Shown piece by piece: positions 9,408-18,375 of a DNA stretch of 64,000 nt; the stretch's first letter is position 1; each line of letters begins with the position of its first letter. Both the position numbers and the translations under genes were made by a program. Below the pieces are notes generated by a model that worked only from the letters and a program-made list of their open reading frames with translations, made no database searches and had not been told where the DNA came from. The DNA lies in assembly GCF_900105965.1 (NCBI RefSeq), contig NZ_FNTV01000001.1:3472001-3536000 (forward strand), read 5' to 3'. The DNA is from Arthrobacter alpinus (GTDB taxonomy: Bacteria > Actinomycetota > Actinomycetes > Actinomycetales > Micrococcaceae).

Positions 9408-10610
9408 ATGAATAAGCAAGCGGTCCGTGCTGCGACCATTGCCACCTTTGCCGTTTTCGCTATCAATGGATTCGTGTTTGCCAGTTGGGCCGCACGCATT
9501 CCGGCGGTCACCCGCATTCTGGAGCTGACATCGGGTGAAATGGGGCTGCTCCTACTGACCATTGCCGCGGGATCTGTCATTGCCCTCCCGATGGCGGGCT
9601 CTGTTGTGGGCAGGATCGGAACGGCAAACACTATTCGGACCGGCGGTTTCAGCGCTGCTTTTGGTGGAATGATTGTGGCGATCGCTTTGTCCCAGCACAG
9701 CGTCCCGCTGACGGGTGTTGGCCTATTCTTCTTCGGCATTGGGATCGGCCTCTGGGACGTGGCCCAGAACATTGAGGGTGCCGACGTCGAACGGCACCTT
9801 GGCCGGACTATCATGCCGCAATTCCATGGCGGATTCAGCGGCGGTGCGTTGATCGGTGCCCTCGTGGGCGCTGGACTTTCGGCGATGAATGTCAGCATGT
9901 CCGCGCACCTGTTCGCGATCGTGATCGGTGTCAGCATTTCCATGATCTTTGTGCCGAGGTACTTCTTGCCGGAGACACCAGCGAGCGGCAGCCACCAGAC
10001 GCATATCACCACGGCGCTAAAGGGCCGCAGTGCGTGGACCGAAAAACGCACGCTCCTTGTGGGATTGGTTGTGCTCGGTGCCGCCCTGACCGAGGGGTCC
10101 GCCAATGACTGGATCGCCAAGGCAACCGTTGACGGCCTGGGTGCAACGGAATCTGGCGGCGCCATAATGTTCGCGGTATTTGTGGCTGCCATGACCCTGT
10201 TCAGGTTCTTCGGCGGCGGATTCGTGGACAAATTTGGCCGCGTTCCGGTGCTTTACGGCAGCCTGGGCTCGTCCCTGGTGGGATTGGTCTTGTTCGTCAT
10301 GGCGCCGAATGTCTTCCTGGCGGGTGTGGGCGCTGTCTTCTGGGGCGCCGGCTCTGCCATGGGGTTCCCCATGGGAATGTCTGCGGCCGCGGACGATCCG
10401 AGCCGGGCCGCAGCACGCGTCTCCGTTGTCTCAACAGTGGGCTATGTGGCGTTTCTGGCCGGGCCGCCGCTTCTCGGCTTCCTCGGCGACCACGTCACGA
10501 TCAGATGGGCACTGTTGGCCATCGCCGTCGCCATTGTGGCTTCCATCCTGACGGCTCCCGCCGCCAAGCCCTTGCCTGCCAGCGAGTTTCAGGATGCCCA
10601 ATCTCACTAG
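9408..10610 (+). CDS. MFS transporter
   Basis: 400 residues with 12 predicted membrane helices in two halves; the loop after helix 2 has GSVVGRIGTANTIRTGG and the matching loop in the second half is GGGFVDKFGRVPVLYG. The architecture resembles the YbjJ/fucose-permease-like branch of the superfamily, whose substrates vary, so none is proposed. The gene stands alone, 185 bases after the phosphonate locus and convergent with the PAP2 gene. Confidence 0.8.
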   Translation: MNKQAVRAATIATFAVFAINGFVFASWAARIPAVTRILELTSGEMGLLLLTIAAGSVIALPMAGSVVGRIGTANTIRTGGFSAAFGGMIVAIALSQHSVPLTGVGLFFFGIGIGLWDVAQNIEGADVERHLGRTIMPQFHGGFSGGALIGALVGAGLSAMNVSMSAHLFAIVIGVSISMIFVPRYFLPETPASGSHQTHITTALKGRSAWTEKRTLLVGLVVLGAALTEGSANDWIAKATVDGLGATESGGAIMFAVFVAAMTLFRFFGGGFVDKFGRVPVLYGSLGSSLVGLVLFVMAPNVFLAGVGAVFWGAGSAMGFPMGMSAAADDPSRAAARVSVVSTVGYVAFLAGPPLLGFLGDHVTIRWALLAIAVAIVASILTAPAAKPLPASEFQDAQSH

Positions 10611-10644
10611 GCAACTTACGGAGCCGCGCTGGTGAACCCTTGTG

Positions 10645-11355
10645 TCAAGAATTCTTGGGGTCCAGTGAGTGAGCGTTTCGAGTTTGACGCCCATTGGTGA
10701 TGCGGCGGCGGGAAGTGTAGAACGCGGTCCAGATCAGTAGTGTGAGGCCTATGCCTAGAAGTGCTCCGGCGATGGTGTCACTGATCCAGTGCGCCCCAAG
10801 GTAGGTGCGGCTGTAGATCATGGCGGCACTGAGTATGGACCCGCTCACCCACATCCACAGCCGTCCAAGTATCAGCGCGGTCACGAGCATCGCTGTCACC
10901 GTACCGCTTACATGCCCCGACGGGTACGAACCGGAATCGACCGCTACCAGCCTGTCTTCGGGCCGGGGCCGGGCCACCAGGAACTTAATCAGGTGGGTGA
11001 GTCCCAGAGCCGCCAAATTAGCGGTCGCCAAGAACAATGCGATCCGCCGGTGCCGTCGCAACAGCACCAAGAAAACCGCGGAACAGTAGATGACCATGCC
11101 GGAGTTGCCAACAAAGTTCAGCACGCGGTTGACGTCCGTGAGCCACGGCGTGCGGGAGGCCAACATGGTGCGGTACCAGGCGTCGTCGACCCCTTGAAAC
11201 GGCGGGTTGTTACCGGTCAACCAGAGGATCGCCGCCCCGCCAAGCAGCAACGCCAGCGCAGGTAGTGAGACCCACAAGAGGCGCCCGCGCGAGAATTTCA
11301 CGGGGCGCAAGACAGTGCCAACGGAGGTGCTGAGAAGATTGCTTTGCGATGGCAT
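10645..11355 (-). CDS. PAP2-family membrane phosphatase
   Basis: 236 residues with about six membrane helices and the three-part acid phosphatase signature KFLVARPRPED, YPSGHVSGT and SRTYLGAHWISDTIAG (motif His residues visible in SGH and GAHW). Such enzymes dephosphorylate lipid phosphates such as undecaprenyl diphosphate or phosphatidic acid at the outer membrane face. ATG 11355 is preferred to the TTG at 11358 because a TAGACT sits six bases before it and no ribosome site exists. Confidence 0.85.
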   Translation of the reverse strand: MPSQSNLLSTSVGTVLRPVKFSRGRLLWVSLPALALLLGGAAILWLTGNNPPFQGVDDAWYRTMLASRTPWLTDVNRVLNFVGNSGMVIYCSAVFLVLLRRHRRIALFLATANLAALGLTHLIKFLVARPRPEDRLVAVDSGSYPSGHVSGTVTAMLVTALILGRLWMWVSGSILSAAMIYSRTYLGAHWISDTIAGALLGIGLTLLIWTAFYTSRRRITNGRQTRNAHSLDPKNS

Positions 11356-11361
11356 CAAGCC

Positions 11362-11367
11362 AGTCTA
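11362..11367 (-). promoter_or_regulatory. -10 box, leaderless start of PAP2 gene
   Basis: On the minus strand TAGACT, then six bases, then ATG 11355. Confidence 0.5.
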
Positions 11368-11532
11368 GAGCTAGTCCCTGAGGACAGCCTCCGGACCCGC
11401 ATCATCCGTTCGGACTACCCTGACTGAACCCTGAATCATCCCTGAGACAGACGAATTCGCCGCCAACCTTGCGTACGGTGGTAATAGACACGAAAAACCG
11501 GGCCATCAGGCCCTGGAGATCATCCAAAGGGG

Positions 11533-12486
11533 ATGTCCATGATTGAGGCAGTAAATCTCGCCAAGCACTACGGTGCCAAGACGGCTGTTGGTGGTGTCAC
11601 ATTCACGGTCAAGCCGGGAATGGTGACCGGATTTCTGGGGCCAAACGGCGCCGGCAAGTCCACCACCATGCGCATGATCATGGGGCTCGACAAGCCCTCG
11701 GCCGGAACAGTGACGGTCAACGGCAAGCCGTATGTCAAGCATCACGACCCGCTGCACCAGGTGGGTGCTTTGCTCGACGCCAAGGCCGTGCACACTTCGC
11801 GCAGCGCCTACAACCACTTGCTCGCCATGGCGGCCACGCACAACATCCCCACCAAGCGCGTCAACGAGGTCATCGACATGACCGGCCTTGCCGCTGTGGC
11901 CAAGAAGAAGGCCGGTGGATTCTCGCTCGGCATGGGGCAGCGTCTTGGCATTGCCTCGGCGCTGTTGGGCGATCCTCAGACCCTGATCCTGGATGAGCCG
12001 GTCAACGGTCTTGACCCCGAAGGCGTGCTCTGGGTCCGCAACCTGGCCAAGCACTTGGCCAGCCAGGGCAAAACAGTTTTCCTGTCTTCCCACTTGATGA
12101 GCGAAATGGCGCAGACCGCCGACCACCTCATTGTGATTGGCCGCGGACGGATCATCGCCGACGCCCCGATCGACCAAATTATCGCCGGTGCCCAGCAGGC
12201 AAAGGTCCGTGTGCGGACCTCCGAGGTGACTCGTCTGAGCCAGCTCCTTGGCAGCAGCGGGGTCAAGGTTGAATGCAACGAGAACGAGACTCTTGAGGTT
12301 TCCGGGCTCGATGCCCGCCAAATCGCTGCGGTGGCCATGGACAACCGGGTGCTGGTATACGAACTGACCCCGCTGACAAGTTCACTGGAGGACGCCTACT
12401 TCAATCTCACCAAGGACGCTGTGGAATACCACTCCCAAGATTTCAACACCAACGAACCGGTTGCCGCCGCCGCGAAGGGACTCTAA
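11533..12486 (+). CDS. ABC exporter ATP-binding protein
   Basis: 317 residues: Walker A GPNGAGKST, signature FSLGMGQRLGIASAL and Walker B LILDEPVNGLD, with a C-terminal ~90-residue extension. The IMGLDKPSAGTV and LSSHLMSEM segments are characteristic of the drug/lantibiotic-exporter (DrrA/CcmA-like) branch. AAAGGGG precedes the ATG. The permease starts two bases after the stop, and a two-component system follows, an arrangement seen for exporters that respond to cell-envelope stress or peptide antibiotics. Substrate unknown. Confidence 0.88.
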   Translation: MSMIEAVNLAKHYGAKTAVGGVTFTVKPGMVTGFLGPNGAGKSTTMRMIMGLDKPSAGTVTVNGKPYVKHHDPLHQVGALLDAKAVHTSRSAYNHLLAMAATHNIPTKRVNEVIDMTGLAAVAKKKAGGFSLGMGQRLGIASALLGDPQTLILDEPVNGLDPEGVLWVRNLAKHLASQGKTVFLSSHLMSEMAQTADHLIVIGRGRIIADAPIDQIIAGAQQAKVRVRTSEVTRLSQLLGSSGVKVECNENETLEVSGLDARQIAAVAMDNRVLVYELTPLTSSLEDAYFNLTKDAVEYHSQDFNTNEPVAAAAKGL

Positions 12487-12488
12487 CC

Positions 12489-13379
12489 ATGAGTACGACG
12501 ACGATTTCCTCACCCCAGCGCTCGGCCCGGGGCTCGCTCACCTTTGCAGGTGTGCTGCGCAGCGAATGGATCAAGTTCCGCTCCTTGCGTTCCACTCGCC
12601 TTCTGCTGATCTTTACATTTGTGGCAGTGGTCGGTGTTGGCGCCATGACCGCCTGGGTACAGGGCATGACCCTTCAAGGGATCATGAAGAGCGGCATGGG
12701 AATGGGAATGCCGGGCGCACCGGCCGAGCCGATGACCTTAAGCCAAGCCACCGAGGCCATGGGCGTAAACCTTTACGCAATTCCCAACGCCGGCCTGCAG
12801 ATCGGCATTTTGATCCTCGGCGCCCTGGCCGTTCTGTTGATTTCCTCCGAATTTGGCACGGGCATGATCCGCTCCACCATGACCGCCGTACCCAAGCGGC
12901 TGCCGGCATTCTTTGCCAAGGCCGTGGTGCTGGTTGTTGTCTCATACGTGCTGACCCTGCTGGCCGCCGTGGCCACGACCCTCATCGCCATGCCAATCTT
13001 CAGCGCCTACGGGATCGATATTTCCTTCGGCCTTGACGGAGTGGCCTATTCCCTCCTCATGGGCGGACTGTATGTAGCAGGTGTGGCCCTGATCGGGTTG
13101 TCCCTGGGCACGCTGCTGCGCAGCTCGGCTGGCGGCATCATTGTGCTGGTCGTGGTCTTCTTCCTGCTCGACCTGGGTACCCAGCTGATGAGCATGATGC
13201 CCGGTGAATTCTGGAAGTACCTCAACCAGTACGTTCCCAGCGTGGCCGGTGGGCGCATGCTGGAGATCAATGACAAGGTAGCGTTCATCAGCCCCTTCGC
13301 TGGCGGCATGATCTTCCTGGGCTGGATCCTGCTCTTCATGATCCCTGCCGTTATCTCCCTCAAGACTCGTGACGTCTAA
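12489..13379 (+). CDS. ABC exporter permease (ABC-2 type)
   Basis: 296 residues with six predicted membrane helices; the N-terminal FAGVLRSEWIKFRSLRSTRL is the usual entry into ABC-2/ABC-3-type permeases, and SSEFGTGMIRSTMTAVPKR lies before helix 3. A Met/Gly/Pro-rich external loop (about residues 60-80, SGMGMGMPGAPAEPM) is unusual and could be a flexible or metal-touching loop. It starts two bases after the ATPase gene. Confidence 0.85.
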   Translation: MSTTTISSPQRSARGSLTFAGVLRSEWIKFRSLRSTRLLLIFTFVAVVGVGAMTAWVQGMTLQGIMKSGMGMGMPGAPAEPMTLSQATEAMGVNLYAIPNAGLQIGILILGALAVLLISSEFGTGMIRSTMTAVPKRLPAFFAKAVVLVVVSYVLTLLAAVATTLIAMPIFSAYGIDISFGLDGVAYSLLMGGLYVAGVALIGLSLGTLLRSSAGGIIVLVVVFFLLDLGTQLMSMMPGEFWKYLNQYVPSVAGGRMLEINDKVAFISPFAGGMIFLGWILLFMIPAVISLKTRDV

Positions 13380-13415
13380 GTACAGCTGGGAGTCCTGACT
13401 TTTCAGTCGGGAATC

Positions 13416-13421
13416 TAAGCT
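13416..13421 (+). promoter_or_regulatory. -10 box, possible leaderless start of histidine kinase gene
   Basis: TAAGCT seven bases before ATG 13429, with no ribosome site. This would give the two-component genes their own promoter in addition to read-through from the exporter genes. Confidence 0.45.
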
Positions 13422-13428
13422 CGAACTT

Positions 13429-14709
13429 ATGCGCACATTTGACCAGGCGGGGGACGCGGAACGAACGGCCGCGAACCCCGCCGACATACCCTCCGTAGAG
13501 CGGCGGGCCGCAGAATTTACGGCCCGCCGCCGCGGCATTCTCAGGCGATACTTCCACCGTCACCCCCGCATCATGGATCTGGTGGTGGTGGCCGCGTACC
13601 TGCTGGCAGGTTCCGGGGTTTTTCTCAACGGCAACTTCCAAAGCAACCTGGCCGAACACGTGGTCATTGTCCTGGCCTCCGCCACGGTGCTCATGTTCCG
13701 GCGGGACAAGCCACTGGCTGTGCTGGTGATCGTTTCAGTTTTCGAAATACTCAACATCGCGGTGGTACCAACAGCCAGCAACATGGGCGTCAGCATTTGG
13801 TTCGCTCTCTACGCCGTCGCCATTCGGTACCGGACCGTAGTCAGCTTTGCGCTGGCGGTGGTGTCCGCAATACCGCTGGCCTTCTACATGTTGTTCCTTT
13901 ACCAATACCCTGCCGAATTCTTGACCGACAATGGTCCCAGCGCCGCAGCAAGTACAGTCATTTCCTCGGTCGTGATTTTGCTGGCAAACATCATCTCGGC
14001 TGGCATTGGCGCCTCTGTCCGGCGCAGCCGCACACATGAAGCGGAACTGCGCCAGTGGGCGGTCCGAAACTCGCAATTGGCCTCGGTGGCCGAACGCAAC
14101 AGGATTGCCCGAGAAATGCACGATGTCGTGGCCCACTCACTCACCGTCATGGTGGCACTGTCCGATGGTGCCGCCGTCGTGGTTAAGAAGGACCCTGCCA
14201 AGGCGGCAGAGGTGCTGGATCAACTCTCCCAAACCGGACGTACGGCACTGGCGGATATGCGCCGAGTCTTAGGAGTTTTGCGGGAGGGCGCTGGACCAAA
14301 CCGTTCCCCGCAACCGGATCATGCGGACATGGGAGCCTTGATTGAAGGTTTCCGGCAAGCGGGCCTGCCGATCACTTTTTCTCAGTCGGGGCCGCCCGTG
14401 CCCGATGACCCCGCTCTGGCCCTGACCGTGTACCGGATTGTCCAGGAGTCGCTGACCAATGTACTCCGTTACGGCACGGCGGTCTCCCGTGTTCAGGTCA
14501 GCGTTGTGAACAGGTTGTCCGAGGGGGAACTTTCTGTGCGTGTTTCCGACGACGGGCATGGCACCTTGAATGAATCGATCGGCACCGGCCGTGGCATTGT
14601 GGGGATGCGGGAACGTGCCGGTATCTTTGCCGGAACAGTCGACGCCGGACCCGTTCCCCGCGGTGGGTGGACCGTGGAAGCGGTTCTGCATCCGGCTGAA
14701 GGCCCTTAA
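13429..14709 (+). CDS. Sensor histidine kinase, NarL class
   Basis: 426 residues. An N-terminal cytoplasmic region is followed by four to five membrane helices (about residues 45-190), the dimerisation/phosphoacceptor box RNRIAREMHDVVAHSLTVM with its His near residue 227, and an HATPase with DDGHG and GTGRGIVGMRERA. No extracytoplasmic sensor domain is seen, as in intramembrane-sensing kinases that work with ABC exporters. The partner regulator starts three bases after the stop. Confidence 0.9.
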   Translation: MRTFDQAGDAERTAANPADIPSVERRAAEFTARRRGILRRYFHRHPRIMDLVVVAAYLLAGSGVFLNGNFQSNLAEHVVIVLASATVLMFRRDKPLAVLVIVSVFEILNIAVVPTASNMGVSIWFALYAVAIRYRTVVSFALAVVSAIPLAFYMLFLYQYPAEFLTDNGPSAAASTVISSVVILLANIISAGIGASVRRSRTHEAELRQWAVRNSQLASVAERNRIAREMHDVVAHSLTVMVALSDGAAVVVKKDPAKAAEVLDQLSQTGRTALADMRRVLGVLREGAGPNRSPQPDHADMGALIEGFRQAGLPITFSQSGPPVPDDPALALTVYRIVQESLTNVLRYGTAVSRVQVSVVNRLSEGELSVRVSDDGHGTLNESIGTGRGIVGMRERAGIFAGTVDAGPVPRGGWTVEAVLHPAEGP

Positions 14710-14712
14710 CCA

Positions 14713-15426
14713 ATGGAGGAAGCAGTGGAAGAGACAGTTGCAACGGGCGCTCCGTCCATCAGGGTTTTGCTGGTGGACGATCAGCCCCTGTTGCGGATGG
14801 GCTTCCGGTTGATCCTTGAGGGCGAGGACGATCTTGAGGTTGTTGGCGAGGCCTCGAACGGGGTTGAAGCCCTGGCCGAAGTGGACAGGCTGCGACCCGA
14901 TGTTGTGTTGATGGATGTCCGCATGCCACTCATGGACGGGATCGAGGCGACCGGCAAGATAAGTTCCTCGGACTCCCAGGCCAGGATCATCATTCTGACA
15001 ACCTTTGACCTGGACGAGTATGCGTTTGCCGGCCTCCAGGCCGGTGCCAGCGCCTTCCTGCTCAAGGACGTGGCGCCACAGGATTTGGTCCAGGCCGTGA
15101 GGTTGGTGGCCAGCGGAGACGCCGTGGTGGCTCCGCGTGTCACCCAAAGGCTTCTGGAGAATTTTGTGCGCAGCGGGCACCCCCGTCCTGTGCATCCGGT
15201 TGATCCGTTGCTCGAGGACCTCACCCCGCGTGAACTTGAAGTTGCCCAAAGCATTGCCCAAGGCCTCTCCAATGCGGAGATTGCCCACTCCTTGTTTCTT
15301 TCAGAAGCCACCGTCAAGACGCACGTGCGGCGGATCCTGACAAAGCTGCATTTACGGGACCGGGTGCAGGTTGTGGTCTATGCCTATGAAACGGGCATGG
15401 TGGTCCCGAGCAATCCGGACTACTAA
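14713..15426 (+). CDS. Response regulator, NarL/LuxR class
   Basis: 237 residues: receiver domain with acidic pair VDDQ, phosphoacceptor Asp in PDVVLMDVRMPLMDG, and Lys in FLLKDVAP; a LuxR HTH follows (LTPRELEVAQSIAQGLSNAEI, then LFLSEATVKTHVRRIL). It should regulate the exporter just upstream. Start ATG 14713 lies three bases after the kinase stop and has GGA-containing leader sequence. Confidence 0.9.
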   Translation: MEEAVEETVATGAPSIRVLLVDDQPLLRMGFRLILEGEDDLEVVGEASNGVEALAEVDRLRPDVVLMDVRMPLMDGIEATGKISSSDSQARIIILTTFDLDEYAFAGLQAGASAFLLKDVAPQDLVQAVRLVASGDAVVAPRVTQRLLENFVRSGHPRPVHPVDPLLEDLTPRELEVAQSIAQGLSNAEIAHSLFLSEATVKTHVRRILTKLHLRDRVQVVVYAYETGMVVPSNPDY

Positions 15427-15610
15427 GCCCCTGTCCGATTAGCTAGTTCTTGGCGAAATTATTGCGGTTTTTAGTCTTTCCAAAAGGCATCCCTTGTAGC
15501 CTCTTATGTAGCAAGTTCTTACGGCATGGGGGATGTCGGTTAGTTTGTTGCCCTCTGCGTCTGGCGGATCTTGAGTCCAAGAAACACCTTCATAGAGAGC
15601 AGAACTAGTT

Positions 15611-16387
15611 ATGAACACTTCCATGACATCCCGGCTGGCGGCGGAGTTCCTCGGCACCGCCGTGCTGGTCTTTGGCGGCTGTGGCAGCGCCATTTTCTCC
15701 GCTCAGGTTCTTGCCGGCAGCGACGGCAACGTTGTTAACATGGGCATCGGTTTCCTTGGTGTCGCGCTGGCCTTCGGCCTGACCGTCCTTGTTATGGTCT
15801 ACGCCGTGGGCCACATTTCCGGCGGCCACTTCAACCCGGCTGTCACTCTCGGTGCAGCCATTGCAGGCCGCGTTGAATGGAAGGCCGTCCCGGCCTACAT
15901 GGTCACCCAAATTGTCGGCGCCTCCGTTGCGGCCCTGGGCCTTTTCGCCATCGCCAGCGGCAGGGACGGCTTTGACGCGGTTACCTCCGGCTTTGCTTCC
16001 AATGGCTACGGAGTCCGTTCACCCAATGGCTACACCATGATCTCCGCCCTACTGGCCGAGATCATCCTGACCGCCATCTTCCTGTACGTCATCCTGGGCG
16101 CCACGGACAAGCGCGCACCCAAGGGGTTTGCCGGTCTCTCGATCGGCCTCACCCTGACGTTGATCCACCTCGTGTCCATCCCGATCACGAACACCTCCGT
16201 TAACCCGGCACGTTCCATCGGCGTGGCCTGGTTCGCGGGCCCCGAAGCGCTCGGCCAGGTGTGGTTGTTCATTGTTGCCCCGCTCATCGGAGCAGCCATT
16301 GCTGGCCTGAGTTACCAGAGCCTCTTCGGCGACAAGAACGTGGCCGTGACGGAAGCTGCCGCAACCGAGGTTGTCGCATCGAAATAG
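15611..16387 (+). CDS. Aquaporin (MIP family)
   Basis: 258 residues, six membrane helices and both half-helix motifs: NPAVTLG in [16 protein letters not shown] and [10 protein letters not shown]. The second motif with Arg and the preceding His-containing SGGHF suggest a water-type rather than glyceroporin pore. The gene stands alone; the 184 bases upstream contain repeated AAGTTCTT/AGAACT elements but no convincing promoter was picked. Confidence 0.88.
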   Translation: MNTSMTSRLAAEFLGTAVLVFGGCGSAIFSAQVLAGSDGNVVNMGIGFLGVALAFGLTVLVMVYAVGHISGGHFNPAVTLGAAIAGRVEWKAVPAYMVTQIVGASVAALGLFAIASGRDGFDAVTSGFASNGYGVRSPNGYTMISALLAEIILTAIFLYVILGATDKRAPKGFAGLSIGLTLTLIHLVSIPITNTSVNPARSIGVAWFAGPEALGQVWLFIVAPLIGAAIAGLSYQSLFGDKNVAVTEAAATEVVASK

Positions 16388-16430
16388 TGGCCAGCGGTCG
16401 GCATCGGCCGCTTCATGATTGAATCGATGT

Positions 16431-17714
16431 ATGACTTCTGCTGAACACATCCTGGACCTTCGAGACTTTATTGAGGCATCGCCGTCAAGCTTTCACGCGG
16501 CGCAAGCGGCCGGAGAAAGGCTGGCGGCGGCGGGGTTCACACAGCTGGCGGAGGAGGAGCACTGGCCTGTTCATGGCAAGTTCTTCATGATTCGAGACGG
16601 GGCCATCATCGCCTGGGTTGTGCCGAAACAGGTCACCGCCACTACGGCCTTCAACATTCTGGGGTCACACACGGATTCGCCGTCGTTCAAGCTCAAGCCC
16701 AAGCCCACCACGGGACGCTTCGGGTGGCTGCAGGCCGGGGTGGAGGTTTACGGGGGGCCGCTGATCAACTCCTGGCTGGACCGTGAACTGCAGTTCGCCG
16801 GCCGTTTGGTGGATCTGGACGGCACCGAAACGCTGGTGGCCACCGGCCCGCTGCTGCGTTTCCCGCAGTTGGCCATCCACCTGGATCGCAGCACCAATGA
16901 TGGCCTGAAGCTGGATAAGCAGCAGCATATGAACCCCATTTGGGGTCAGGGCAAGCCCGCGGATGAGGACCTGTTGGGTCTGCTGGCCGAACGGGCTGGT
17001 GTTGACGCAAAGACGATTGGTGGCTTCGACATAGTTGTGGCCGACACCGCCCCGGGCCAGGTATTTGGTGCGAAAAATGAGTTCTTTGCGGCTGGCCGCA
17101 TGGACAACCTCACCTCGGTGCATGCAGGCCTGGTGGCGTTGATCGCCGCTGCGGACCCTGTTGAAGCCGGTGGAGACCAGGCGATTCCGGTACTGGCCGC
17201 CTTTGACCATGAAGAAATTGGTTCCGGCTCCCGCTCGGGCGCGTGCGGACCCATTCTGGAAGATGTCTTGACCCGGGTGTCGGATGGTTTGGGTGCTTCG
17301 GTGAGTGAACGTCGTCGTGCTTTTGCGAACTCGGTGTGCATCTCTGCTGACGCCGGCCACGCGGTCCACCCCAACTATTCCGAACGCCACGACCCGGCGA
17401 ACCTGCCGGTGCTCAATGGCGGCCCGCTGCTGAAGATTAACGCCAACCAGCGCTACGCAACTGACGGTGTGGGTGCGGCGCTGTGGGCCAAGCTCTGCGC
17501 CACAGCGGGTGCGCCGTACCAAGAATTTGTCTCCAACAACAATGTCCCGTGTGGTTCAACGATTGGCCCGCTCACTGCCACGCGTCTGGGCATCCGGACC
17601 CTGGATGTGGGCACGCCACTGCTGTCCATGCACTCGGCTCGGGAGCTGTGCGGCGTCAACGATCCGTACTATCTGGCCCGGATCACGCAGGCGTTCTTTT
17701 CTTCTGCGGTCTAG
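16431..17714 (+). CDS. M18-family aminopeptidase (aspartyl aminopeptidase type)
   Basis: 427 residues. The dinuclear zinc site residues are visible: HTDSPSFKLKP, DNLTSVHAG, DHEEIGSGS and the late HSARELCG; SADAGHAVHPNYSERHDP supplies the family motif. These cytosolic enzymes form large tetrahedral dodecamers and remove N-terminal acidic residues from peptides. Start ATG 16431 is chosen; a TTG twelve bases upstream is in frame and neither has a ribosome site. Confidence 0.9.
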   Translation: MTSAEHILDLRDFIEASPSSFHAAQAAGERLAAAGFTQLAEEEHWPVHGKFFMIRDGAIIAWVVPKQVTATTAFNILGSHTDSPSFKLKPKPTTGRFGWLQAGVEVYGGPLINSWLDRELQFAGRLVDLDGTETLVATGPLLRFPQLAIHLDRSTNDGLKLDKQQHMNPIWGQGKPADEDLLGLLAERAGVDAKTIGGFDIVVADTAPGQVFGAKNEFFAAGRMDNLTSVHAGLVALIAAADPVEAGGDQAIPVLAAFDHEEIGSGSRSGACGPILEDVLTRVSDGLGASVSERRRAFANSVCISADAGHAVHPNYSERHDPANLPVLNGGPLLKINANQRYATDGVGAALWAKLCATAGAPYQEFVSNNNVPCGSTIGPLTATRLGIRTLDVGTPLLSMHSARELCGVNDPYYLARITQAFFSSAV

Positions 17715-17717
17715 TTG

Positions 17718-18368
17718 CTAGGCGGCGAGGCTGACAACAAGGTTAATCGTGGTGGCCAGAATGCCTGTGCCAAAGACGAATGCCAACAAGCTGTGCCGCA
17801 GTACTGCCGAGCGCATGGCCCGCGTGGTGATGTTGGTGTCGGAGACCTGATAGGTCATTCCAACGCTGAACGCCATGTAGGCAATGTCTGTGTACTGCGG
17901 CGGCGCGTCCTGGTTGAACTCGATGCCGCCGGGTTCCTCGCTATAGTAAATCTCCGTATAGCGCAGCGTGAACAAGGTATGGACCATGAGCCAGGACATG
18001 GCCGTGCAGCTCAGCGCCAGCAGCGCCAACAGGAAACGCCCGGTTCCGCTCACGCCTGTACTGCCCACCATGACAAGCACGACGGCGGCCAGCGAACCTA
18101 GCGCCGCCAACAAGATCAGCAGGTCAGAAATGCGGCGCCCGGGATCCTCCGCCACGGCGTGGGTGGCAGTACGTTCGGCATCCATGGGAATGATCTGCAG
18201 CCACACCGAGGCGTTGTACACGAGCGCGGCCGATGCCCAGCCGACGGCCGGGGCATAAATCCAAGCTCCCAGTACACCTGTCAGAACAGCCGCGAGGGCA
18301 CCGCACGCAATCATGGCCAGTATGCGCAGCCGCCGGTGCCGGGCCCGCGGTGAAGGTGCAGGGTTCAT
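17718..18368 (-). CDS. DUF1345 membrane protein
   Basis: 216 residues from ATG 18368 with four to five membrane helices. The family motifs are present: RYTEIYYSEEPGGIEFN and PPQYTDIAYMAFSVGMTYQVSDTNI, which are highly conserved across DUF1345 although no function is established. It lies downstream of the large nuclease-helicase on the same strand, seven bases after it, and convergent with the aminopeptidase. Confidence 0.8.
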   Translation of the reverse strand: MNPAPSPRARHRRLRILAMIACGALAAVLTGVLGAWIYAPAVGWASAALVYNASVWLQIIPMDAERTATHAVAEDPGRRISDLLILLAALGSLAAVVLVMVGSTGVSGTGRFLLALLALSCTAMSWLMVHTLFTLRYTEIYYSEEPGGIEFNQDAPPQYTDIAYMAFSVGMTYQVSDTNITTRAMRSAVLRHSLLAFVFGTGILATTINLVVSLAA

Positions 18369-18375
18369 GGTGTGA